Shown piece by piece: positions 44,601 to 56,600 of a stretch of DNA of 64,000 nt (its first letter is position 1; each line of letters opens with the position of its first letter). Location of the stretch: the NCBI GenBank assembly GCA_008933995.1, contig WARS01000071.1:7155018-7219017 (forward strand), written 5' to 3'. The notes beneath the pieces were generated by a model. It saw only the letters and a list, made by a program, of their open reading frames with translations, was not told the origin of the DNA and ran no database searches. Both the position numbers and the translations under genes were made by a program. Origin of the DNA: Datnioides undecimradiatus (Eukaryota; Chordata; Actinopteri; Lobotiformes; Datnioididae).

Positions 44601-47600
44601 CTCATTAAAGTGGTAGTATACAAGACTCTTGAGATAACATGCAATAATGTTCTTTTTTAGCTACTTATTACAATTCTGTCACTTACCCTCTTCTGACAGC
44701 TTGTTGTCTTTGGTCTCCTGCTCCATCTGCTGACACCAGCCCTCCATGCGGCCTGTTTCCGCCTGCAGCAGCTTCAGAAACCAGTTTCCATCTCTGAGGC
44801 AAGCTGGTGTGCTTGGTTGAACAGCGTCTCCGTGGGTGCTGCAGTTTCCGGTTTCCAGGCTGGGATCTGGCGGTGGCAGCGAGGAGGGGTCTAAAGCTGG
44901 GTCCAGAGCCTCCGGGGGTGAGGTTGATATCCTGGATGGGGAGGTGTGTTTCAGGGGCTGCTGTTCCATGGCTTTGTCCTGTCTGTTGGGCGCAGTGGTA
45001 TTCACTGTTTGACTATTGGTGCAGTTAGCTGTGTTGTTTTCTGTGGGTGTGGCATCCTGGGGCTCTGTAGTCTCTGTATTTTGTCTGGAGGCCATGCTGC
45101 TGTCCCGGCTGAGACTGCAGAGACATGCATAAATGTCAGCTTCTGACAGACAGTAAAATAAATACGGCAGTAAAGTCATGCGTCAAACATGTTCCACATT
45201 AACAGTTTGGGGTCAGTGTGTTTAACTAACAGGGCCTCCTGGCAGCTGATGCTGTGCAATATCATCCATTGCAATGAGGCACAAATAAAACAGAAAATAC
45301 AGAGTACTGAGGATGGTAAGCAGAAGGGAAATTAGCCACAAACCAGGGATACAGCATAAACTCTTACTGGGCTGCTGCCTTCAGAGATAATGAGCAGCAG
45401 AAAAGGAAGCGAGCTGTCAAACAAATGTGATTTAGGGAAATTACACTGCACTGGAAAGTTTAAATGGCGAGTTTCTCACCATGTTCAGTTCACTACAGTC
45501 AAAACAAGCGTAAAAGGACATCAATCAGTGCCCTGGGCTGCTGTGCTGCTGCCAGACCGACTGCTGAATGACCTTAGCAACACTGTGTTGCAGGGAGTGT
45601 AGAGTTATAGAGGGAAAAGCAAGCGAAGAGCTACACTGTGCGCACATAAACAGGAGTTTCTCTCCTCCAGGGTTTAGCAACTGCACAGAATCAGCCACAA
45701 TATTACATTTTATTACATTATGTGGTCTAACAATCATGTTGAATGCATTTCCTTTTTAATCAAAGATTTGCAAAGGGGATTTCAAAGCATTCATTGTTCA
45801 CATCCATGTTTGCTCACTTCCAGTTTTCTTCAATGTCTTTGTTGTTGCGTGGCTGGATCGCATTGTAACTTTGAACATGTGCTTATAGACGTGTCACGCA
45901 AAGAAAGGTTATCTTCAGAGTTTTAAAACCGCAGAGTATTAAAATATGGGGAATGTCATGTGTCAGTGAAACCATGTTTTTTTAAGCTCAGCTTCAACCC
46001 ACAGCAGTGCTGATCTATCGATTACATAAAGCCATTGACGATTTGTTTCTCAGGGAGCAAATTATTTATATTAACAAATTCTCTCACTACGTGGTTAAAG
46101 TTATCCAGGCAATAGGCCCAGCATAAATGACCAGATGTGCACGCACAGTGATTTACTGTATGAGGAATAGAGAACAAAAACACCTTGTGCTTTCATAAGA
46201 GAATGTCATTAAGGGAAATATTCCCATGTCTATAGGATGATATGCTTTTTGTTTACACACTTTCCTATTTTCACAGCTTCCGTATGAAGACTGCAATGCA
46301 TATAAGCCAGCAAATCACTTGTGGTCAACCACAAGTGATTTGTTGATTTAACAGTAAATGGTATACTTATACTTACGGCCTGCCGTTTTCCACTTGAACG
46401 CCAATTGACTGAAACTTAAGGGGTGTAGTCAGGGGCAATGGTTCCTCTTTTAAGACTGGCAAAACACAATCCACCTGAACAGTAAAGGACAACACAAAAC
46501 CAGTCATATAAAACCAAAGGTGACTTAGCCTTTTACTAGAACGAACAAATACAAAACTCTTACCTGAATTCCAATAGAGGACAGTTTCCTCTTGGGGGCA
46601 GTAGGGGGCTGCTCTAGGGTGACAAAAATGCTCACGGTGTCATTGTGGGACTGGGTAGATGCGGAACTGGTGGTAGCAGTGACAGTGGTTGTGGGAGGGA
46701 GGTCACGGGGGGCTGGAACAGGAGGTACAGAGGCTGCTGCAAGTGCAGGGTTTGCAGCAGGGACAGGGCCTGGTGCAGGTTGGGTCCCCTTAGCCAGACT
46801 GCCCGTGCGAATGCTACAGAGACTGTCAGAGGAGTTGCTGCGTCCTGACTGGCTGTTGGCCTCGCTGCCACGGTCGTGCTGGTCAAGGTATGTGTCTTGG
46901 GCAGACTCTGTGCTGCTCTGCAGCGTCACTGAGATGAGGGGCTTGGACGTGGTGCGGGGTGGGACTGGAGGAGGAGCCTTCCTATTGCTGACTGCAGGTG
47001 GAAGAAGGAGAAAAGGAAAAAAGAAGGAGCTTAGGGTGAGAGAGATGTTTGTCGTTGGAGACTTCAGAAAAAACACAAATAAAATAAATATGTGCTATTA
47101 GATGTAAACCAGCTGGTAGGCACCAGCTGGCTAATATGTCATAGATATAATGCCAAAAACACAAAACCATAAACATAACCCATCTGAAAAACAAACCTGC
47201 ACTTTGCCCTTATTGCTGCCTCTACTGAGCTGTACTTAAAGCTATCTGTATGTTTCCTGTAAACCTGCTGGTAGTTGTGCTCCATTGACGTCAGTCTGTC
47301 TCTGGGGATCTTCCTGTACATGCCACTCTTTTGCAGTCCTTTTGCTCTGGGGACTGTCAGACAAGACAACTCTGCCTTCAACAAACCAAACTCAGAAACT
47401 AAGAAGATCCTTTATGCTTCCCTGTTTGCATTTCCATAGAGCAAACAACATTGAGTTATTCTCTGGTTGATTATTCTATTTGTTTTCTTGCACTGAATTC
47501 AGATTTCAAATATTCAGTTTTGGGCAAATACATTGAACATTTGCCTTTTTAAAGACAGCTGAAGGGAGAGCGGGAGAGGTGAGAGAGACATGCAACAAAG

Positions 47601-50600
47601 GGCCCGGTCTTGAATCAAATCTGGGCTGCCACGGTAAAGATCTAGTGAGGTACTCAGACCCAGTGAGGACACATTGAGCTGTGCTGGATTGTGTTGTGTT
47701 GTGTTGTGTTTCCCTCCATAACCATTACAACCCGTTTTGTAATTGGGTCATTTGAGTAAAGCCTAAGTGTAAAGTGCTAAGCCAGCCATGCTATTATCTT
47801 GCACTGCTCAGTGAATGATGACACAAGTAAAAAAACAAATTGCAGTGGCTGAAAAAAATGACATTTGACACTGAGCCTCTGCGTTTACAATTCAAACCAC
47901 TGACACATCAATGAGCAGTAGACTTTGAAAAGGAGACTGAAAACTTCAAGGAGCCAGTCTGCAGAATAGACAATCTTTGTGTTTGTTTCTTTGCAGTTCT
48001 GTTCTAAAGCAAAAAAAACAACCCCAAAAAGTTTATTCATCTTCAACAAATGCTTGGGACACTGCTCCCATTCCCTTGTCTGCTCCGCAGCTCTCTTTAC
48101 CTGCACTCTATTTATCCAGTTAAATTGTGTTCTTAACGTCCAGTCAGCTAAGCCTAGCCCTGCTAACTTCATGTAGATACTTCTAGCTATTTTCAGGTCA
48201 CTAGATACTTCTAACCATTTTTGGTAACTGAAAATATCATGTATGAAACAATGGTTCAGTGTCAGAGTGGATCCTTCACAACAGAAGTAAAGGTTGCTGA
48301 ACCTTGGATTCACAAACTCTTTCAACAGAATCTGAAATGAGGCCTGAAAGTGGATTACCAGTGGGCAAAGACAATCTGACTCAGGGACAAGGAATGGGAC
48401 TGGTGCCTCTTTTTCTGTCATCAGCCTGACTGCAGAGTTGTGGTGAATGATACACACTTAACTACAGTGTGAAACAAGGAAAAACCACAGGCGTTCTTCA
48501 GGAATTGAGGGAACAATGAGGTGGTTTTGTGTAGATCCTATGTAAACAGCTGGATGACTGCTGACACAAGACTGAAAAAGCTGCAAAAACACCAGATAAA
48601 TTCTTTGCTGCAATCATAGCATTCACTGTCACATGATGGAAGAAAGATGTTCCTAAATGACCTGACTAACAAAGTAATTCATCACTTACCAATTTAGATC
48701 AATAATGAAAATGTAGTGTTCATTCTCTCCAGTGGTAGGTTCAATGTAAATAGCAACCCAACACCCTATAATTGCGAGGGCAATGCACTTCCGTCATCAG
48801 CCAGTGACTCAGAGCACCAGTAAAGCCTTCATTAAATCCCACAGACATACACAAACATGGCTGTGGAATCTACTCCGTGTAGTTCATGAGTCGCTCGTGC
48901 AGCCCTGGCCTGCAGTGACAACCTCATCAACAACAGCGCATTTATTTCTAAACAAAGGGACACTTCTTGTAGTGCTCATAGCACACATGCATGACATTCC
49001 CAAAGTTAATTATTGAGTCCTGCTACACCCTGAGTCTCAACACATGCCTCTGTCCCATTTGTTGTGTCTACAGGGCTGCACTGCTTCTCTGCACATGCAC
49101 AGTTATAAAGCTGATTATAAACATTTCCACTGTAATAAATATTATCTTACATGCCAAATATCAACAGTTAATCACACACGTGCAATTCACACTTAGCTCT
49201 ACAATGGCATAATTTATGAGAAACAGCAAGCAGGCTAAATCTTGTTTATGAGAGTCCAGTGATAGTTAAGTGGGCTAACTGCAGATTATGTGCACCCTTT
49301 GCAAAGAGCACAGTCCATTTTGTTGTCCTAGTACAATATGTGGTGTGATGACTGGACCCATATCCCCTACCTAAGGGCACAGTGCCAAGAGGTGATTAAG
49401 AGATGGATAAGCTGCCCAGACCCTGGACCTCTGGGGGCAGGGACAGCTAATAGCCTTCGGCTGAACCCTTTATTTTACTGATTCGAAACCATGTCTGCAA
49501 TCCCACTTTAAATCAAGTTCCTTTCTTGCAGTCAAAGCCTAACCAATAAATGCATGAATGAGCATCAGTCCAAATTACAGATGTCAATTATTAACCACTC
49601 AATCATGTTACTGTTCAGAACATGATACACAAATTTGGCAGACGCAGAAGATCATCTGAGCCTGTGACAGTACAACTGATTTATCATACAACGGACGTGG
49701 CACAGCAAAAAGCCTTATTTTCTTACTGACATGTCAAGTAACGCTTACCCAATCTGAATGTGTTGGCTGCATCTCTTTGTTTAACCAATTCAGTGCAGAC
49801 ACCTCCTTGTTTACCATTTGAGATATTCTTTTTCTCTGTAGGTTACTAAGTCTTACAATGGCTGAGGCTTTACGTCAGGTGCTAAAGATGTTTTGTCTCA
49901 TCAATTAATTAATATCCTTAGAATAATCTTTTTTGGACAGGAATTTTGTTTAGTTTCATTAATTTCTTTTTCTGTAAGTACATGTGCAGCCATCTAAGTA
50001 GTTGCATTGTTGCAACAGGAGCAGTAAAAGCAGCATCAATCAAGCAGTAAAAGCATACAGTATAAAAATACTACAATAACAATGAATATAAAAATACTAC
50101 AATAGACTAAACAAAGTTGTAGTAGCAATTGCACATAAGATTGAGGTTGTCTAGCAGGCTGCTCTGCGGTCTGTCAACATACAGATATAGGATGACAATA
50201 CCTGCTCTATTGATATACTTGAATGTTTTTAAATATGTATTCTATTTCCTCCTTTGTAAAGCTGTACCAGAGTTTGTATCAGACTCTCTTACTCTCTGCA
50301 CAACCCGAGGAGTGATACAGGTAAACAAAAAAGACACAATAAGAGCATGAAGCAGCTACATACTGTACATCATCGTCATCAACAAGGCCACTTACTGTAA
50401 CAGACTGTTCTAGTTGAAAACAACTGAAAACACATTCTCAAGTCAGTTGATAGTTTGTTTTTGTTTTTTTTAGTTACAATTTTTCATTTAGAAGTTGATT
50501 GATATTGTGCAGCTGTATATTTTCAAACAGGAAAGGAAACACTAGACCGACCCTGATTTAGCTGGCATCAACCAACCCTATGTCCAGTATCCCAACGACT

Positions 50601-53600
50601 GCAGGAAACGGGCCAGCAAAGCTAATGAAAGGCTGAGAAAGAGAAATCCCATTGCTTTACATCTTCGGGCTGATTTGTTGTGTGGATAGCAGTTGTCTGC
50701 AAATCACTTATTTGAGGGGCTCAAGTGCTTTCTCCTACTCTGAAACCATTAAAATCAATTACAGTACTGTCAACACTGCTATAATCATCAAATGTTAACT
50801 AAAGTGCATCACTCATGAAAGCCATGTAGTCTCTGACCCAGGATATGGTCTGGCACCATCAGCAGGTCTGTCTGAGAGCTATCAGATGACCACTAATGGG
50901 CCTCCACACACGGCTAAAATCTGAATGTACATGATTGACTATTTTCATGCTGTTGCCACTGGCACAGTTTCTTAAAAAAAAAAGCAGGACAGGCTTCATT
51001 TTCCATTATGGGTGAGACTGTTTAGATGTCTGGTTTGGGATTTAAAAAGTTTTGATTACTGCTGAACTTCTTCCTGAGTGGTTTTGACTTACAGTCAAGT
51101 GTGTTAATTAGGCTGCAGAGCGAACTTCTTTGTAAGGGGAGACAGCACCACATTGGTTAATACTGAACACCAAGTGCGGCGAAGTATTACACAAAAAAAA
51201 GCAAAGTAAATAGAGAGCCTTAAACGGTGCGGTAGCTTATAAACCTTTGTGAAACACTGGATGTGAGCCAAGTACCATGAAAAGATGTGGTAGCAGGAGC
51301 TCTGTCCAAGATTAGCAGTCTTATTGTAAGATAGTATGGCAGGCTGACAGGCTGTGGGAGTTAGGGCGAAAGATTAGACCAGGACACATGGCTGAGCATG
51401 ACTTCTGACAAACAGATTAGGAGCACAAGGAACACCATTCAGCAAAATACTGCGTATTCAAATCTGACCAGGAAACTGGCCTGTGCTGATTTAACTACAA
51501 AAGTTGGCATTTAATTGAATCTGTCTTACTGAGAATCGACCTCATGACAGCTGGGGAAAACATTTTGAATTGTGTGTTACAAACATGCTCAAAATTAAAA
51601 AATATACTTTATGTACATGAGGGAATTTGCAACAGAAGTCTTGAACCTAAACGGTGTAGCAAATGACTGTCAGCCTCACAAAGGCCAATTCCTATTGTGA
51701 GAGCAGCTAAAAACGTAACATCTTTTGCTCCACACAAGGCTTGCATATGGAATTTTGTGAAAATTTAAAGATCTGTTATGTGATTTTTAATTCATTTTGT
51801 TTAACCCTTTCAAGAATCAGACATGGAATCTGTGGTGATTTCCTCAATAGCTTTGTAACTAAGAGAAACAGGCTCAGAGCTATGAGTAAAAGACAGCAAA
51901 TCATTCGCAAAGCTTCATGACGAGACAAAAAGACAGGCAGGCTGTCATTCAGAAGGCAATGCTGACATACTGATAGGAAAAAGTAAACTATTCACATACC
52001 AAACAGAGCCTGGCAACACCAAAAACAAAAAATGTTATGAACACAAACAGCTACAATTTTGTTAACAGTAAAGCAGTTTGTTCTTTTACCTACTACAGCA
52101 GCCAGAACGCCAAAAGTGAAATAATGTAAAACTGTCCACAAAAAGAAAAGAACAGCTTGCCTTGAGAAAAGCCATTCAATTTGTGACAGAGTCCCAATAA
52201 TTTAGTCAACCTTTTACACTGCAGGAGACTTGGTTTGTGCATCCTTATCTGCTGTATGGTCTCATATTTTTAAGACTTCCTGTGGTTCTTAGTCTGACCT
52301 GCTGGTCTGGGGCAACAAGTTAGGTTACAGACTAATCACATGATGTAAAGACACGTGGGAAGTGCCTCTGAGGTCAAAGGACCATAGGATTTTAAAATGG
52401 GAATATGGGAGGTTTTTCAAATTAAAAGTACTGTGCCTGTGTATTTTTTTTTTTTTTATTTAATTCTGCTATCAATCTGCTTTTATAAATGACATCCAGA
52501 CAGATTAATTAGCATACTGCTCTAGATAAGTGGAGAATATTCTCTTTGAAGTCACTGAGAAGCCTGGAATAACTTGACTTTGGCTTTTGCAAACCACTAT
52601 GCAAGGTTGAATGTAATGCTTGAAAACAGAACTTAATACAGTGGGTAATAAGTAGTCAAATTTTGTCAGACTCAGTAATGCATAGGGCAATCACATTTAA
52701 ACACTAGAGTGGACTGCTGTTAGATCACACTACGTGCTACATTCTGTGCAATGACAAAACAAAGTAGGGCCACATCTAACAATTAATTCCATTGTCTGGA
52801 TAACTGCTGATTACTTTCAAACTTTCAAATTCCCAATATGATTGTTTCAAATTTACACCACACTGAAAACACTAGGAGCACATCATTTATCTACATTAAT
52901 CAATAAGACCACTTTTTGCTGTGTAATGTTTTCACAAACATAGCATAGTATTAAGTTGTGCGTTACACTAATACACAAACCTTGTTTGCCAATATAATAA
53001 TAATAATATCACAACAGGATGTGATATCAAGTGTGTTGTGATGGATTGCTACCAAACTATAATGGATGCAATAATAAATGTTTCCATCTTTGTCAAAGGA
53101 GTTTTCTCATTGCATGGCATTAGTGCATTAGTGCTCTAAAGGCACTGGCCTTGACCATACTGTCCATTCATGTTAACTATTAGCCCCACACACAGTATTA
53201 GAAATCCTGTCTGCTGTTGACCTTACTGTGAAACTATAGTTGCTTCGCCCATTCAGTCAAGAGATTACCTCATCAATGAGAGTGAGAGGAAGAGTGTGTA
53301 ATACCAGTGGAGGATGAGTCACAGTCTATGCATGGTAATACACAGACACACCATGTCTTGTGTAATATGGTGCTGGATACAATGAACACACCCCGTTGTG
53401 ACGATTAGCCTCTAAAGCCAGTGTTTCTGAGTCTGTTGGAGAATTCAAACTTTAAAAAGGTCAAAGAAAAGAAAAAGCACGACAACAGGTTCAATTCTTC
53501 CATCCAAGACAACCAACAGTGGCTCTGAGCATTGAAAAGGAACACAGGTAATGCTATTGTGAACGATACTCTCTGATGTTTAATTCCTTTTGTGTGCACA

Positions 53601-56600
53601 TCCTTCTGCTGTCAGGTGGCCCTTATAAAAGCCCAGTAAGTGTCCTAACAGCTGAAGTGCAAAGCACTACACAGGGCAGGAAGCTGATAAATTATTGATT
53701 GTGTCCTCAGGTCTTAACACATGGTAGCTTGCTACAGCATAAAAATGGCACATGAAACTGGGGACCAAAATAAACCACTGCAGTTGAGGTAAAATCTTTT
53801 CGAGAGGCAAGTTTCCAGACTGGATCTACTCACGCCATAGCCACAATTTGAGTTTTTATAATTAATAATTAATATTAAAGCAAGGAGTTAATTTTCAACC
53901 GGGTGTTACTTTTCAGTTTCGTAAACCACAGAACGACAAAAATGGTGCGGTAGAAAGACCTGTGAGTTTTTGCTTTTTACTGTAATGAACTGAAGTTAAG
54001 CTCAACGTGATTCATAGCTTCCTCCGTGCCTCTGAGCTCACATCACTGTCACATGTTGAGTCTGGGATGTCTCGTTTAACGTCACTGTACTTCATTTGAC
54101 AGATAACGTAAACCCATGAAGATTAACCGTGTAATAAACCAAATACTCTTAACAGCACAAGCACAATTACAGTGATTCCTAAATGTCATTCTTTATTTCT
54201 GTTTTAATAAATGGTCCATGTCATAAGTTACGGCTTAAATGCATCCATATCGATCAATTCGTAAAGTAAAACCACCTGTATTAAATACTCCATTCCCCAA
54301 TGTTAGCTATCTAGAGTGACAGCCTTGGACGGGTTGGTAAGCCGAACTAGCCGGGTAACGAGCAGTTGACGCCTCGACTACTGTTAGCTTCTGCTACTAG
54401 CCAGTAAAGGCTCAATACGGTGTGGTATTACACGGGGCATTTAACGTTGAGGAACGTTAGCCGGAGGCATCATATTATAGAGACAAAAGCGAGCCAACAA
54501 GGAGACGCTGCCACCGGCAGGGTTTTTCCTCGTTACCACCAGTCTAACAACAGCTACATTATTGTCTACCAGCCTCGCCTGCTTGCTAACAACTAGTATT
54601 AGGGTTTCATCCCCTTTCTTCATCCACGTTAGCTAGCTAACCTACCACACCATTAACGTTAGCTCGCGTTAGCTCGCTACTGCTAGCAAACCGACAACAA
54701 TTGACAGCCTGGACATTAACGCCCAGGGAGGAAAAAGCGACAAACCCTTACTGTATGGTGGTTGACTGGAAAATCCTTATTTTCTGGTCATTCATGAAAG
54801 GCAGACAAGATGCAGACGGGATACGGTATCCTGGCGTAAGAATACACAGCGACGCTGTGAAGAAAAGATTTGTAGTACACGCCCTTGACGACGAGGATTG
54901 GAGTCCACGTTTTCTCCGGAGCTGCTTTCTGCACACGATTGGACAGTTCTGGTCCGCGAGCTAATCGGACGCGAACGTGATTGGTCATTTTTTTTACGTT
55001 ACGTTGTTTGTGACTGTCTTCACGATAGGTGCGTTGCATTTGGCCACTGACGCCGCGGGAAACAGACGGCAAGCTTAACGCAAAACCTTATTCACATAAG
55101 ATCCATTGTGGCTGCCAGTCACCTAAATAAAGGAGCTGCATTTAAATGAGGCATTGATAACTCCGCCCATGTTTTTTGTAAAGGCAAGCAACACGTCTCA
55201 CATCTCTCCAAAACACAAGTCTTCCTAGGTTACACAAAACCAAACATACTACTGTTTAAAGCCCATGTGATGCATTTGCAATTGTCAGTTTACGATCAGG
55301 GCTACAGTCAGACAAGGACGAAGAAACAGAAACAGAAAGTTCTGATGCGTGTATTGTGGGACAGCTGCTATCTCCGGTTGCTCTTATTTTATTATGCAAT
55401 TCACAAATCTAGACCTTTAGACCTCTGTAATTAAAACACATACGGAACGATTAGCCCTTGAGAGGCATGTAGAGGCCAACCGCACCGCACCCTATTTTCT
55501 CAATGGGCAGGGCTCTTTCTCACATTAACTTGCACTTCATCATTTTTTAATCTTCCATAGTGACATTAAAAGAGTGCCTTCAGTGCCTACCAATATGAAC
55601 AACATAGCCTCAAGTACATCCTTTGAATAGTTCATCAATGATTCTAACCATTTTGTAAGGAACCATAACACAGAGCCTACTGTACACATAATCAATATGT
55701 TGAACATGAAATTAAATTATAGTAACAAAAAGTTAAGGTAACAGCAAATGTGCATTGTGTGAGGTCCAAAGTTAAAATACCTTTTAATGCATTTATACAT
55801 AGTAAGCAATAATACATAACAGTTGTATAGCTCATATGGAATTGCTATTCATCATTAGTACATCAGAAAAAAAATACTTGTGTTCATATTGCATGATTAC
55901 TTTGGTCATCTTAGTAACTAAGTTAGTTAGCTAGCTAGTTTGTTATTTAGTGGATTTACATAGAGTAATAAGACCACTATTTTGCAAAACATACATCTTT
56001 AGTTTATATCCTATTACTGTTTAAATATACAAAATGTAACTGATCCTGCCATATTCCCTTTTCTTTTCTTTTTAAATGGATCTACCAGCCACCACCCTCA
56101 GGTTATTTATGCACTGATAAGAGACACAATTACACCTGTTAGTGAAAACAACCTGAAGAAAAACATCTAATATATTTTTGTCATTTAAATAAAATTAACC
56201 TCATACATTCACTACATCCAGAGTGCAGTCCAAATTATTTGACTTTAACTTGAACACACACAAAAAACCCCAATCAAGATAAAATAAACAACAAGATAAC
56301 TACTGCTCTGTGTGATTACTGCACATCCACTATGTAAAAGTAATAAACAAACAAATTTTAACCCCGAAACAATAAAAAGATTCATTTTCAGTTCATGCTG
56401 CAACATTTTTAAGACTGTGCACATTATTTCTCTTAACAAACACTAAAAAAGCATTTTATGTAATCTGCAACACAGAGATGCTCACTGAAGACATTATTAC
56501 AGGATGAGCCTTGAAAACCAAACTGTTAACATTTGAAAAGGAAGAATGGTCGAAAACTTTAAAAACTTTTCAGAAGCTGAAATGTGTCTTCACAGTTCAT

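Noticed and set aside
46592-47101. 169-codon plus-strand frame rich in Gly and Arg
   Set aside because: Antisense shadow of the proline-rich dlgap4 exon at 46564-46991.
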